NCBI GenBank assembly: GCA_944474755.1
Contig: OX104112.1
Span: forward strand, 17,448,273-17,512,272
Source of the DNA: Limnoperna fortunei
Taxonomy: Eukaryota > Mollusca > Bivalvia > Mytilida > Modiolidae
Length of the DNA stretch: 64,000 nucleotides
Reading direction: 5' to 3'
Shown in pieces: positions 24,483 to 37,410 of the stretch (its first letter is position 1; the number at the start of each line of letters is the position of its first letter). The notes beneath the pieces are model-generated. The model did not search any database. It saw only the letters and a list, made by a program, of their open reading frames with translations, and was not told the DNA's origin. Both the position numbers and the translations under genes were made by a program.

Positions 24483-25734
24483 TGCGGAATTGATATCGAT
24501 GTACTGTAAACTTTTCAATATCGTATTGAACACGGATTTCATCCTTAAGAAACGGCTAATCGGTAAAATTAAACACTTAAAAAGGGAAAACTAAAAGACC
24601 CCGATGACTATCAGCAATTACCTAGCTGCCATGGAAACTGCTGATACCAAGCATAAATAAAATGCTGTATTTCGTCTGCAACATGCTCAAATTGGTTTGT
24701 ATAAATCAACAGCTTTTAGAATGACTCCGCTTCATATGACATGTTTATATTGTTTCCCTTCATTTCAGTATACACATCTTTTTGTACATTTATTGATCGT
24801 AGAAAGGCTTTGACACTATTTGGTCCACACGATTGTAGATAAAACTCCAGAAAATGCATAGAAACGGAAAATGTTTCTAAGTGATACATTACATGTATAA
24901 AAATATCAAAGTCCAATACATGTTTAAATAATATCTGTTCATTTAAAAGGACATCTTGTTGTTAGAATCAATTTTTGATAAATCGTGTATTGGTTTTGTT
25001 TTCTAATCATTATTATATTGTTTATTCTACAAACCTTTTATCAAGCAGACGCTTAACGACCAGTTTTTTGGGGTTTTTTTGTTTTGTTTTTTTTTTGGCA
25101 TAGCAAAATGGAAAATTTCTCACGTGATTAAATTTTTTGTTGAATGTTTAAATCTAAATTTAATATAAAAAATATCTACTCAAATTACCATAAAACAAAA
25201 GAATTTGGAGAACAAAATTCAGAACCTGTAACAATAAAATCCCAATAGAAACTGGGAAAGAGCTAAATATTCCAGAAATGAAAGAGTAGCTATTTTATGC
25301 AGATACAAAATTTGCGAAGAATATCGCTTTTTACATACTTGTCAATATCAAAAAACTGCCAGAATTAGGAAAGAAACTTATTCCGAACAACTATACTACA
25401 AATAATTTTAAACTGCAGTCGTTAAATTTGATGTACAATAAATTAATGTAGCCGAAGAATTTTTTGCTATATAAATTTTTAAGCACATGCGCACGCTTGC
25501 ATTTTTACGAAATTTGCAATTCTTACGCTACACCGCTTAGGAACTACTTTTTGCTCATTCGGGTGTTCCTGAATAGAAGAAAAGTACACTGTGTACAGAA
25601 CCGTAACTAATGTAAACAATTGGCCGTCGATGTTATATCGTCTTTTGGCGTTTGAATACTGTGAATAACTTCTATTCGTGGGGAATAACATATCGTGAAG
25701 GGCTCACAAACATGTCCTGCTACAGTGATTATAA
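24483..25734. other. No gene seen
   Basis: AT-rich. Short open frames at 24716-24916 and 25479-25691 lack recognisable features. Confidence 0.55.
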
Positions 25735-26240
25735 TAATTTGGTTGAAATTTGGAAACTGTTTCTGAGAAGAAGCCATTAGTATGATTTTCTCATTTTCTC
25801 ATAGGGTCCTATTATGTTCATAGTGTCGGCCACCTTGGATTTACAGTTTCTGAGAAGGATCCGTTTGTATGTTTTCCAATTAAACATTAAAATATCTTCC
25901 ATGGTGTTCTCCATGTGGGAATTAGGATCAGCACAAAAAAATTAAAACTATGTAGATGATCATCTGAGGTAAATGTCTATAATATTTAACTCTATCAATC
26001 AATCAATCAATCAATCTGCCAAGAAGTTTATGAGAAGATTTGTTTTATCTTAGCCAATCAGAATGGATTAATGACCTTGGCAGTCATATTGAATATGTGA
26101 TCAGCGCCTAATTCTAAAACTTTATTAAGAAACACCCAATGAACCAAGTTGAGTTCCCATTGGCAAAGTGGTTTTGGAGAAGATTGAAATGTGAAAAGTT
26201 TATGACAAAGGACAACGACAACGGATGTCAAGTTATAGGG
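25735..26240 (+). repeat. Decayed dispersed repeats with a (TCAA)n patch
   Basis: Contains CCAAGTTGAGTTCCCATTGG and AAGTGGTTTTGGAGAAGATT, a module also seen near 50695-50735 (CAAGTTGAATTCCAACAGGT). (TCAA)n lies at about 25995-26016. Confidence 0.4.
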
Positions 26241-26291
26241 CCAATATTGAAATGTCCAGACTATAAAAACAAAAAACAACATAGGTAATCA

Positions 26292-26350
26292 CGTGGGGTA
26301 CACAATCTGGTAACCTGCTACTGGTACGCATTTTCTACAGTTCTACCCTA
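26292..26350 (+). repeat. Dispersed fragment of the 10.3-kb duplication
   Basis: GGGGTACACAATCTGGTAAC followed by CTGCTACTGGTACGCATTTT repeats the 3' end of both copies at 10.6 and 10.9 kb. Confidence 0.75.
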
Positions 26351-26448
26351 TACACACTGCATATGTACCAAGTTTGCATGACAGCCAATTAATCCAATAT
26401 TCCTGCAATATGTATATTAATAGATTATTTACGTTTTTTTTAAAGAGA

Positions 26449-26518
26449 GATGCATTATCTCGTCCGTATCTCATTGAAGGGCGACAGCCCTGAGATGAGA
26501 TGACGAGAAAATGCATCG
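26449..26518. repeat. Hairpin H1 with GGGCGACAGCCC loop
   Basis: GATGCATTATCTCGTC and ATCTCA on the left pair with TGAGATGAGATGACGAGAAA and ATGCATC on the right. The apex GGGCGACAGCCC is itself self-complementary. Confidence 0.75.
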
Positions 26519-26529
26519 AGCTTCATAAA

Positions 26530-26725
26530 ACGTAATTCTAATATGACGTCCTGCTTAAGCTATGTAAACAAAGCCGTGTCAAAATTCCAATAAGTTTAGT
26601 TCGCATATGCGTAAGCTGTGTGTTTTGTGTAAATGTAAAAACTGACTTAAAAATGCAGTTTGTTATGTGTTTTCCATAGTTATCGTTATTGTTAATAATG
26701 CAGTTATTTTTAGTCTGAATTCTTA
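26530..26725 (+). repeat. Dispersed repeat ending ATTCTAATATGACGTC, copy 1
   Basis: ATTCTAATATGACGTCCTGC, AAAGCCGTGTCAAAATTCCA and TAGTTCGCATATGCG match the inverted copy at 32035-32222. Confidence 0.8.
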
Positions 26726-27842
26726 GATTTGTATGATTTAACATAATCCCGATACATTATTTTTTTAACAATTCTACATTCGAATTAATATGACGTCACT
26801 ATTAGAATTCCGTCATATAATGCTCAACTGAAAATTTCAAACTGGAACAATTGAATTTCGTTAGGATTTCTCAATATTTTGGTTTAAAAGGTACGCATAT
26901 TCAATAAAATGACGAGAATATATTTTATGTCAATTTTATTTGCTTTAACATACTGTTTTTGGATATATCTAATTAGTTTAAAAAAAAAAGGGTTACTATT
27001 GAAAGCGTCCTCTTCGAGCCGCTTCGAAATTTTAAAACATTTGTTATACATATTAGAATCGAAATATATTATTGCAATTGGGCTCAGTATAAAATATTGA
27101 CAAATACAAGGTCTGACCATGTTCTAATTCGCATAGAGTGTCCGCTCGCAATAATCTATTTCTTAAATAATCTGTTTATCGCTGTTTTGTAACATTTTGA
27201 CGTCACGGTGTTTACTTGGCGACGTCTTTACAACGAGGTGAGATGGCCCATCTCACGCTAGTAGAGTGAGAGGGAATAATACAACACATACGGATCAAAG
27301 GAAAATACTGCAAAAGAGCGATAAAGTAGTATATGCCACATTTGAATTAAAATCTTTAAAAAAAAATTTCATAGTATTTGTCTTTAATGTTTGGATTTCT
27401 GATTAAAATAAAAAAAAAACATCCATTTTTGTACAATACCGTCCAATAAACCTGCACGCGCAAGTACAAAATGTTTTCTAAGAAGAAGGCATTTTTTTTA
27501 TCCTAAGGCGCTACATGTATGTTTAACCAAATACTGCGGCGGTGGCCTAAATATAACACTATTTTTTTTTAATCCTATTGTACAATGAACGTTTTAAATG
27601 AACAAAAAATATTATGTGCGTGGCCAAGTCTTTACTATAAATAAGTAAGAAATGCCTGACAAGTCCATTGAATATTGTTTACTTTTTCTGCGCTCAACAA
27701 ACAAAAATTTCTGACTAGCTACTTTCTCGATCAATCAATTTAATCAATCGACGTCGACAATAGCAAAACGGTGGAGTCAAGTGAACGATTTAATTTTAAT
27801 CAGATTGATAAATTTGTTTTTACACTATATCGGAAAGTTTTT
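26726..27842. other. No gene seen; CRE-like palindromes
   Basis: TGACGTCA-type sites near 26790 and 27200 and a GAGATGGCCCATCTC palindrome near 27240, probably ends of decayed elements. Overlapping small open frames at 26884-27120 are antisense to each other and not convincing. Confidence 0.5.
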
Positions 27843-27872
27843 ATACCCCGCCACTTTAGTGCGGCGGGGTAT
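27843..27872. repeat. ATACCCCGCC hairpin heading a decayed repeat
   Basis: A perfect 10-bp stem (ATACCCCGCC/GGCGGGGTAT) with a 10-base loop, followed by TGATACCGTCCGTCTGTCCG. This resembles the end of a repeat widespread in invertebrates; the body fades by about 27960. Confidence 0.65.
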
Positions 27873-28415
27873 TATGTGATACCGTCCGTCTGTCCGTTCC
27901 TCGGTGGTTTCCAGATGATAGCTTGAAAACGCATCAACAGATTTTATTTAAACTTTGCACAGCTATTTAAAATCATAAAATTGAGATCAAGTTTTTAGCA
28001 CAAAGTATTCTGTAGAACTATCTTGAACGGAAACATATCAAATGCAACCATATCACGTAATGATGAGTATAACATGACAAACATTTTTATTACAAAAATA
28101 ATTAAATCTAAACTGTATGGTAATACGTGTGAATATCTTGAAGTGACGATACTCATTTACAAAAAAGTACATTTTATATCATAGTTTAAGTATGTATGCA
28201 TTGTAATTTTATTATTTATTGTTACTCCATTTTTGATTGGTCGAGCGTTATCGTTCATTTTTCGATTAACTGGTCAAGTGTATGAGTACATGAACACGGC
28301 TTGAAATGACAATTAATCTAAAATGAGTGGAATCATGTGGAATAAAAGCTGTTTTTACGCATTTCATCGGTGTATGAACTTACCAAGTCACACACAATCT
28401 TTACATTACATCTGA

Positions 28416-28750
28416 ATGGCGACGTTGATAAATTATGTTCTTTTTGACGTTGGTTCTTAATGGAGCCGCTGTTTTAAGTGTTGGTTGTGAGCCTTTTAAA
28501 CGATAGTTCTTTATGAACCTGTTGATTGCCTTTAGACATAAGTTCCAAACGGGACATTAATTGTGCATGTTGGTTCTAAGAGGGACCCCTTGGACTTTGG
28601 TTCCCAATGGAACCTCTAATTAACTGCAGGTTCTGAACAGGGCATTTCTTTTGACGTTGGTTCTGAATGGAAACGTTGATATAAATATAGATGTTGCTTT
28701 GAGCGGGGCCATTCTATTCTATGTTGGTTCTAAGAGGACCGAAAATTGAA
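28416..28750 (+). repeat. Degenerate tandem repeat, GTTGGTTCTAA core
   Basis: Recurrent (T/A)GTTGGTTCT followed by (A/G)A(G/T)(G/A)GG(A/G) cores with TGACGTTGGTTC variants, about 40-50 bp apart. Confidence 0.6.
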
Positions 28751-29524
28751 TCGGTAAAACCTATTTTGATGAGTGTAAAGCCCAGAAGTCGTTATGTCTC
28801 CGATGAAATAAAGTTGTTAACATTTAACACAGTAATTTTCAATTTTTTTTATTTTATTCAAAACTTGATTGAAATCTCTGCATATTATTTGTTAGTAATG
28901 CTAAAATTTTCTGAACCTGACATGTACGGAGGTTTAAGTCTTTTTAAAGTCTTTTTGCGTTTATCTTACATGACGAAATTCATTTGAAAATAGAAAACAT
29001 ATTTAATTACATATAAGTTATTTAGAAACCATGAGGTGGAACCAAAAGTGTCATTTTCTTACATATTTCCTATTTTCCTACTCTCCATCTCTCTTTTTTA
29101 GGGGGGGGGGGGGGGGGTTGGTTGGTTGATGTTATTGTTCTTTAAACTAAAGCTATCAGACTTGAACGTTTAATATACTATACTATATAAAATAAGTATC
29201 AAATGCTGACGACACAAACTAGACGTGACAGTAAATACGTCACCAGGATATCTCTGAAACACGCTGAAAGTTTCGTAAAATCACATTCAAATAAATACCA
29301 CAATAAAAGAACGTTTGTCAATCTTAACTTAAGCGTGCCAATCAGGACTCAAACATACTGTGATGTCAAGCATACTGAATTGGCAATAAAAAATACAATC
29401 TTTCCTTAAATTTGTATTTCACCAATCGAATCATCCGTATTTTGTACTCTTTTCATATGGCGCATGTCAAACGTCGAATAATTTTGTAAAATTGATCTTT
29501 GTTTGCTTGTGATCAGTATCGGTG

Positions 29525-29645
29525 TCTGAGTAGTCTAAGATATTATCTTCTTCTGCTCTGCTTATCTGAAGCTGCGAGTTCGAGCCTGGTAACGAATACA
29601 TCATTCATTGATAATTAATGATTGCAGAAGGTCAAGGGTTGTCAC
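29525..29645 (+). mobile_element. Degraded SINE head
   Basis: GTGTCTGAGTAGTCTAAG (A-box-like) and GAAGCTGCGAGTTCGAGCC (B-box-like), with no recognisable tail. Confidence 0.45.
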
Positions 29646-30094
29646 AAGGAAACCTGGCTTCCTGATCTGTTAAAAAACGTGACACAATGATAGATAAAGC
29701 TGAACAATTGTTACAAGTGGGACAAGAAAACTTTTGATGCAAAGCATCAGTTCGCCGCCGATATATTTTGCATTCTGCACGATTTTGTGAAAAAGATTTG
29801 ATAATAATTTTACGGGACGCATTATAAAGCACGTTTATATCTATGTTGTTTTTTTTTTAACATGAAAGATTGCGTAGCAGGCATCTCAGATTTTCAATTG
29901 AACTAAAATACACACTTTGTATGGACCATCTAATGAATATTCGCTAAGAAAGCATTGAAATTTCAAAAAGAAGGCATTTGAACTTTTTCCTATAAAGTTC
30001 TATTTAAGTCGTGAGGTTGTGGCTAGTTTGAATTGGTGATTTATAAATTTGCACACATGTAATCTTTTGTCATATATTGAATCATAAATATACT

Positions 30095-30218
30095 CAATCT
30101 AATTAAAATTAAATCTTTCACTTGCTCCCCCCTTTTTGCTATGGTCGCTGCGTGTACAACGCAGCGACCTATAACAAAAAGGGGGGAGCAAGTGAAAGAT
30201 TTAATTTTAATTAGATTG
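30095..30218. repeat. 124-bp near-perfect palindrome
   Basis: CAATCTAATTAAAATTAAAT, CTTTCACTTGCTCCCCCC and GGTCGCTGCGT are mirrored around GTAC by ACGCAGCGACC, GGGGGGAGCAAGTGAAAG and ATTTAATTTTAATTAGATTG. Mismatches occur only near the GCTAT/TATAAC step. A related arm end occurs near 27788. Confidence 0.92.
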
Positions 30219-30694
30219 AAATATACTTAAATTAAAACTAATATTCACGTGGTTAAATTACATTATTGACATAAGACTTATTTATTGAATGTTACAAATG
30301 TCAGCGTACTCCGGAATTGGATACACAAAATAGCTTTTTATTCTGGTTTCCGATTTTTCAAAGCTACGCTCGTCGATAGAGCTATCACCGAAAGACCAAG
30401 TACCAGGATAAAATGGGTCTCCCTGCATTATTAACTTCCGTAATTAGAATACCAACAAAACTTATTATTACATGAAACTTTGATATCACCCAAGCATTTT
30501 GCAGACGATCCTAATATATTATCTTCATTTTTCACTCAAGTTAAATGATTGACATTCTTGTAGCAAAATTCTGTTCATTTATGGTAACTAAGTGTACTAC
30601 GAAATATTTTCTCCTTTATCCATCGTTAGCAACGAAAGTGAATACAAATATATCGATAGGGCGGCGATAATAAAAGTCATCTCCTATTAATCAC

Positions 30695-30905
30695 CGGAGT
30701 GTCGACACTAATGGTACAACTTTAAATCTTACTGTGAGCAGGGTGGACTCGACTCACGGCTTAATTGACAAGGATTGCCCGCTTTCGTGTCTAGTAAGGG
30801 GTTTTCACACGATACTTTGGATACCTCTCTTTATAAAATTGGACGCTATTTTATATACGTAACAGATCAAATGCATGAGCGGTATACCATTAACCTTTTT
30901 GAGAC
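30695..30905 (+). mobile_element. Degraded SINE
   Basis: Contains ATCTTACTGTGAGCAGGGTG, ACTCGACTCACGGCTTAATT, GACAAGGATTGCCCGC and TAAAATTGGACGC in SINE order. Confidence 0.6.
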
Positions 30906-31741
30906 AATCCATAAAATAACATGGAAGTAAATGGCTGAAATATTTTATTGCCATTCTCTTTTTTTCTTAGGATCGAAAATGTATTCTCACTTTTTTCATA
31001 TGTTCATTTCGGCGAGAATTTCAATAGAAATATTTCGCATTTCTCTAGAATAACTATTGAAATGAATTTCTTTTCGCAATATTTAATCGAAAGTACGCAT
31101 TTCTTGTCCAGTGTATAAATCACAACTTGGTTACATAAGTTGTGTAGGAAAAGTAGACATTAAGTATAAAGACATTGTTCTTGGAATTATATGACTGGAA
31201 AGCGAACAACTAGCGTTATTAAATAAACATCTGTGGAGTTTCCAGTACAAACCAGAACAACTTCTTGCTTTCTTTCTTAACCTATTAGTTTCAAAAATTG
31301 TAACAACAACGTTTATGTCAAAATCTCGCAAACTGTTAGTCTCCAACGTTGTTTATCTTAAGACCTTACCATAAAAAGGTCTCAGAGTTAATCCACCGAC
31401 TGACGGGACAAAACATCCACTGTGAAAACATCTTGATAGATGTTATGTATTACTTATCCAATCGATTCGAGTGTATCCTCAGAACTTATTCTAATTTTTA
31501 TGACATGATACACGTAAACCACCAATGGCAGGAGTTATGATACAACACACATTCAATACACCGATCACATGTAACAATGTATACATCGTCTAAATCTGCT
31601 TAAAGTGTGTGTATTACACCTATATAAATACAATTCAAGCGAGCGTAAAAAAATTCCAAAGACTGCAAAATAACAATAAAAACCTATTTAGGTAAACAGT
31701 GCAATACAGTTTAAGTAATTTATTTATTATTTAAGAAATAA
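30906..31741. other. No gene seen
   Basis: Two short, abutting open frames on opposite strands (31131-31346 minus, 31349-31540 plus) have no recognisable domain. Confidence 0.5.
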
Positions 31742-31880
31742 TTAATGGATACCATACTTTATTGTCTTTTTAACATGGGTGGGCATTATATTCTTAAATA
31801 TGTTGCCCCGAGCGATAGCAAGGGCTAAAACATGAATATAATGCCCACCCATGTTAATAAAGTATGGTATCCATGAATTA
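31742..31880. repeat. Hairpin H2 with CGAGCGATAGCAAGGG loop
   Basis: TAATGGATACCATACTTTAT and AACATGGGTGGGCATTATAT pair with ATATAATGCCCACCCATGTT and ATAAAGTATGGTATCCAT. Confidence 0.9.
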
Positions 31881-32034
31881 GTTCGATTCTTATTACGAAA
31901 AATACGGTAATCTGTACAGTGAAGCGGTATATAAATGTGCGCTAGTGAATGGCTGTTCCACGTACCTCCTGTGTGTCATAATGTAGAGTGGTGGAAACAT
32001 AATTGAATGGCTGTATGTTGAATCAGGCAAATCT

Positions 32035-32222
32035 TAGAATTCAGACTTAAAATAACAACTTTATTAACAGTAACAATAATTATGATTTACAATTTTGAGT
32101 TTTTTAAATAAAATTTAACCGACTTCAACCACACATAACTTGCGCATGTGCGAACTAATTTTATTGGAATTTTAACACGGCTTTGTTGACATAGCGAAAG
32201 CAGGACGTCATATTAGAATTAT
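32035..32222 (-). repeat. Dispersed repeat ending ATTCTAATATGACGTC, copy 2
   Basis: On the plus strand: GCGCATGTGCGAACTAATTT, GGAATTTTAACACGGCTTTG and CAGGACGTCATATTAGAATT, the reverse of copy 1. Confidence 0.8.
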
Positions 32223-32697
32223 GCTTCATCAGTTCTCGCTCTGTTTACGCGCTTTGTTTAATAAGAAGCAGTGCTAACTAGACAAAAATTAAAAAAAATA
32301 AAATAAACATTATTATAAAATTTCTCAGGTACAGTTTTGTCGTGTTTTTCTTTTGCTTGCCGGTATCAGTAGACATACTCATTACCCTAATAACTGCATC
32401 CTCCTAATAAACACAACAAACAACAAACAGGAAACAAACCATTAACACCAAACAACAAAAAAAACATAGCAAGATAAAGGTAAATAAACATACACAAATT
32501 TGACTAAATTATTTATTAATTTATTCATTTTATAGTGCCCTTTATTTATTTATTTATAGGTGTACATATAATTAATTCATTAATTAATACCGTATGCCTA
32601 TAACATAACTGATGAGGTAGTTGCATGAACACGCTTCTTAAACCACTGACGGAGATTCTCGGACCAGTCAAATTAAAATTTCTGAAATAAATACTGC

Positions 32698-33275
32698 TCC
32701 TGGTGCTGTTGTTTTTTAAGTTTTAATCAGTTTCTTCTGTCCACTAAAATATGTTGCTTAACCGATCACTTTAAACTTACCACGAACACAATTAACTTGA
32801 CTTTTCAACACGTTTAACATGTTAATTCTGCATATGATCATTTTTGACAAATTATTCCCATCAGAGAGAATGTGCATCCATAAAGTTTATTGCTCTTGTC
32901 CTTAGCTCCAGATGTGCGTATCATCCGGTCCTGGTGCTGTTGTTTTTTAAGTTTTTATCAGTTTCTTCTGTCCACTAAAATATGTTGCTTAACCGATCAC
33001 TTTAAACTTACCACGAACACAATTAACTTGACTTTTCAACACGTTTAACATGTTAATTCTGCATATGATCATTTTTGACAAATTATTCCCATCAGAGAGA
33101 ATGTGCATCCATAAAGTTTATTGCTCTTGTCCTTAGCTTCAGATGTGCGTATCATTCGGTCCTGGTGCTGTTGTTTTTTAAGTTTTAATCAGTTTATTCT
33201 GTCCACTAAAATATATTGCTTAACCGATCACTTTAAACTTGCCACGAACACAAATAACTTGACTTTTCAAACCTT
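32698..33275 (+). repeat. 231-bp tandem repeat, 2.5 copies
   Basis: CTCCTGGTGCTGTTGTTTTT / TCCTGGTGCTG recurs at about 32700, 32931 and 33162. The third copy breaks off at ACTTGACTTTTCAA and leads into the 25-bp minisatellite. Confidence 0.93.
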
Positions 33276-33303
33276 TAACTGCGAGAGTATAGACAGCTTT
33301 TAA

Positions 33304-35645
33304 ATAGGTATGTTTAACTTGTATTTGACTGGACGTGTTTAACTTGTATTTGACTGGACGTGTTTAACATGTATTTGACTGGACGCGTTTAACTTGTATT
33401 TGACTGCACGTGTTTAACTTGTATTTGACTGGACGCGTTTAACTTGTATTTGACTGCACGTGTTTAACTTGTATTTGACTGCACGTGTTTAACTTGTATT
33501 TGACTGCACGTGTTTAACTTGTATTTGACTGGACGTGTTTTACATTTTTAAATTGTATTTGACTGGGCGTGTTTAACATTTTTAAATTGTATTTGATTGG
33601 GCGTGTCTAACATTCTTAAATTGTATTTGGCTGGAGGTGTTAAACATTTTTAACTTGTATCCCTGGACGTGTTTAACATTTTTAAGTTGCAATTGACTGG
33701 ACGTGTTTGCCTTGCATTTGATTGGATGTGATTCACTTGTATTTGACTGGGTGCGCTAACTTGTTTAAACTTGTAATTGACTTGACGTGTTTAACTTTTA
33801 TTTGAATGGACGTGTTTAACATTCTTAAGTTGTATTTGGGTGGATGTGTTTAACATGTTTAACTTGCATTTGACTGGGCATGTCTAACTTGTATTTGACT
33901 GAGCATGTCTAACTTGTATTTGACTGGGTGTATCAACTTGTATTTGTCCAGTTGTCTCTAACTTGTATTTGACTGGGTGTGTTTTATATGTTAAAGTTGT
34001 ATTTGACGGACGTGTTTTCAATGTTTTAACTTGTATTTCACTTGACGTGTTTAACACTTTGAAATTGTATTTGGCTGGAGGTGTTAAACAGTTTTAACTT
34101 GTATCCCTGGACGTGTTTAATATTTTTAAATTGTATTTGACTGGACGTGTTTGCCTTGTTTTTGATTGGATGTGTTTCACTTGTATTTGATTGGGCGTGT
34201 CCAACCTGTAGTTGACTGGGTGCGTTTAACATGTTTAAACTTGTAGTTGACTTGACGTGTTTAACTTTTATTTGACTGGACGTGTTTAACATTCTTAAAT
34301 TGTATTTGGGTGGATGTGTTTAACATGTTTGATTTGTATTTGACTGTGCGTATCTACTTGTATTTGACTGGGTGTCTCCAGCTTTTGACTGGGTGTGCTT
34401 CATATGTTAAATTTGTATTTGATGGACGTATTTAACATTGTTAACTTGTATTTCCCTGGACGTGTTAAACACTTTTAAATTGTATTTGACTGGACGTGTT
34501 TTAATTGTATTTGACTGGATGTGTCTGGGTTGTGTTTAATAGGACGTGTTTTACTTGTATTTGACTGGGCGTGTCTTACTTGTGTTTGACTCGGCGCGTT
34601 TAACATATTTAAACTTGTATTTGACTGGACGTATTTAACATATTTAAATTGTATTGAATGTACATGTTTAACATCTATAACTGTATTTGATTGGACGTGT
34701 TAAACTGGTTTTGACTGGGCGCGTTAAACATGGTAAACGTGTACTGGGAATGTTAAATTTGTGTTTGACTGGACGTGTTTAATATATATGTAACTTGCAT
34801 TTGACTGGACCTGTTCAACTGGTTCTTGGCGGTACTATTTAACCTTTATTTGATTGGGGTTGTTTACATTTTAAAGTTGTGTTTGGCTGGAGCTGTTAAA
34901 CTTGTATCTGACTGGACGTGTTTAACAAGTATTTGACTGGACGTGTTTAACAAGTATTTGACTGGACGTGTTTAACAAGTATTTGACTGGGCGCGTTTAA
35001 TTTGTATTTGACTTGACGTGTTTAACATTTTTAAATTATATTTTGCTGGGTGTTTAAGACGTTAAGCTTGTATTGGATTCGACGTGTTTAACATTTTTAA
35101 TATGTGTTTGACTGGATATGTTTAACATTCTTAATATGTATTTGCCTGGATGTGTTAAACATGTTAAACTTAAAGTTTACTAGACGTGTTTAACTTGTAT
35201 TTGACTGGGCGTTTCGAACTTGTTTTTTACTCAACCTGTTTTATTTAGCTAGATGTGTTTAACATTTTTAACTTGTATTCATTTGGACGTGTTTAACATT
35301 TTTTAAATTGTATTTGACTGGTCGTGTTTAACATTTTTGCAATGTATTTGACTTTATGTATTAAACACGTTAAACTTTTGTTTGACTGCACGTGTTCAAC
35401 TTGTTCTTGACTGGACATGTTTATCTTATAATTGAATGAAGTTTCATATGTTAAACATGTATTTGACTGGACGTGTGTTACATGTTTAAATTGTATTTTA
35501 TTGCACGTGTTTAAAATGTTAAACTTGTATTTGACTTGACGTGGCTTAATATTTAACTTGTATTTGACTGGATGTGTTTATCTTGTTTTACATGCATTTG
35601 ACTGGTCGTCATAACCATGTTTAATTTGTATTTGACTGGATATGT
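33304..35645 (+). repeat. 25-bp minisatellite field with 33-34 bp variants, about 2.3 kb
   Basis: The unit is CGTGTTTAACTTGTATTTGA plus CTGGA. It is regular at 33.3-33.55 kb, then increasingly mixed with variants carrying an extra ATTTTTAAA. Confidence 0.92.
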
Positions 35646-35699
35646 GCTGTTACACAGCTTACTCCACAAATAGAACTAGCCTTGTTAAACCCCATAAAA

Positions 35700-35822
35700 A
35701 ATCAAATCATATATTAAACGAATATCAAACGAATGTCAAACGAATATCAAGCGAATGTCAAACGAATATAAAACGAGTGTCAAACGTATATTAAACGAAT
35801 GTAAACGAATAGTGAACAAGAA
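35700..35822 (+). repeat. ~12-bp tandem repeat
   Basis: Repeats of AACGAATATCAA / AACGAATGTCAA, about ten copies. Confidence 0.85.
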
Positions 35823-36225
35823 AGCAACTTTACACTAACTTACTATTTTGCAGAATTAACAAATCAAATGTGTCGTCACCGATATTAGCAGCAGTGACCT
35901 AAATAGGGACGGACACAAAATTTTGATGGATGCTAGGGATGCTAGAATTGCCACCGCCATTATTTCAGTACTTCGTCTATTGATAAAGGGCCACTAAACT
36001 GCACGTATTAAAACAATGTCATATATAGGTTCCATACAAAACGTATTGGATACATTAGTACAAGAGAAATCCAAGAAAAGAAGCTAAATTTTGTATTAAG
36101 ACATTTGCCAGGTCAAAGTGGAAATTCGAAGCTCATTATCACCCTTAAATTCTAGTACAGATCACAAAAGCGTTTTTTGTTTAATAACCTTGTTTGCAGA
36201 GTTTCCTTAGGAGTGAGTCACACAA

Positions 36226-36400
36226 TTGATCTCCAAGGTGTTTACGCTTAATAGCGAGTTCGTGCTTGACATCGATCATGATGTACTCGACTCTACATGT
36301 CAAGGTGTCTGAAGTCTGCGGTTCTCAAATGTAAACCGGCTTCATCCTATAATTAAAACTAAACGCTACGAAATGCCTGAACACATGCTGAATGTTGTCG
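36226..36400 (+). mobile_element. Possible heavily decayed SINE
   Basis: GCGAGTTCGTGCTTGACATC and ATGATGTACTCGACTC, then a TACGAAATGCCTGAACACAT tail resembling the SINE 3' region. Another B-box-like GGTGCGAATCCCG lies at about 36478. Confidence 0.35.
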
Positions 36401-36977
36401 AATTGCTGGTTAACATTTCAGCTGACAAGTATTGTCGTGGCAGCAATTGCCGGGACCTTTGGCGATTGAGCAATTCGGTGCGAATCCCGTCAGCTATTTT
36501 TGCCAGCTTCTAGGAGACTGGGCAACCGATACTTTTTAGACATACAGACATACGAGAATTTGTTTTTTATTCTAAGATATATTTGTATTAAATAATCTTT
36601 AACAAAGTTAGTTGAATTTATAGGGGATTGGTGATCCAACTCGGGTAACTCTTGCTCCTCTACCATAACGCATCACAGATGAAAAAGAAATAACGAATAC
36701 ATTTCCCTAATTTTAATTATGGACAAAATTTTATTTCGACTTTATTGGTTGATAATCCAATTGAATATGATCGTCCTGTCAACCATTCTTTTATTTAATG
36801 TACATACCACCTCGTAGTTTTGTTATTTTCGGAAACGTAAAATATCCGAATCTTTACTCGCCAGCTTTCAAAAGTGTAAAAAAGAATATTACTTGACCCA
36901 TATCTAGTTAGTTCTGTTCAAAATTGAACTATATTCATGAAAAACCCTACTTTAAGTTTCCAGTGTCATTAAATTCA

Positions 36978-37130
36978 GGGGGCCTCGGTGGCTGAGTGGT
37001 TAAGGTATTTCGTCTACTATTTATCACATGGTCTGTCAACACTGAGGTTGCGGATTTGGGTCTCACTGCCGGCAGGGTGTACTCGATTCCAATCTTATTT
37101 GACAAGGATTGCTAATTTTCCTACCGAAGG
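36978..37130 (+). mobile_element. tRNA-derived SINE, 5' half (duplication copy 1)
   Basis: Starts GGGGCCTCGGTGGCTGAGTG, with a pol III A box (TGGCTGAGTGGTTAAGG) and a B-box-like GGTTGCGGATTTGGGTCTC. It is interrupted by the LINE after CTACCGAAGG; the 3' half lies at 40250-40360. Confidence 0.88.
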
Positions 37131-37302
37131 ATTAGATTAAACATATTTTATTGTAAATAATACAATTGGATTGGACACAAGTTATATCAACTTAGCAACG
37201 TCCGCTCCAGGAAATACATAACATTATTATACATTGTTTATACATGAATCAGCAGTAAATATATGAAGAACATTATTAATTACATATTCAAGCATTAATG
37301 CA

Positions 37303-37377
37303 TACACACACACACACCCTCACACACACACACACACACACCCACGCACACTCACACACACACACAATCACACACAT
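37303..37377. repeat. (CA)n microsatellite in the LINE 3' UTR
   Basis: Interrupted CA dinucleotides with CC and GC substitutions, inside the LINE insertion. Confidence 0.9.
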
Positions 37378-37410
37378 ACACCCTACAATTAGAACTGTAC
37401 ACGTAATAAT

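Noticed and set aside
32610..32645. Hammerhead ribozyme (CTGATGAG present)
   Set aside because: The required GAAA after stem II and a matching cleavage-site helix are not in place.
34038..34292. 84-codon minus-strand frame with NTSSQIQ repeats
   Set aside because: Artefact of the 25-bp minisatellite.
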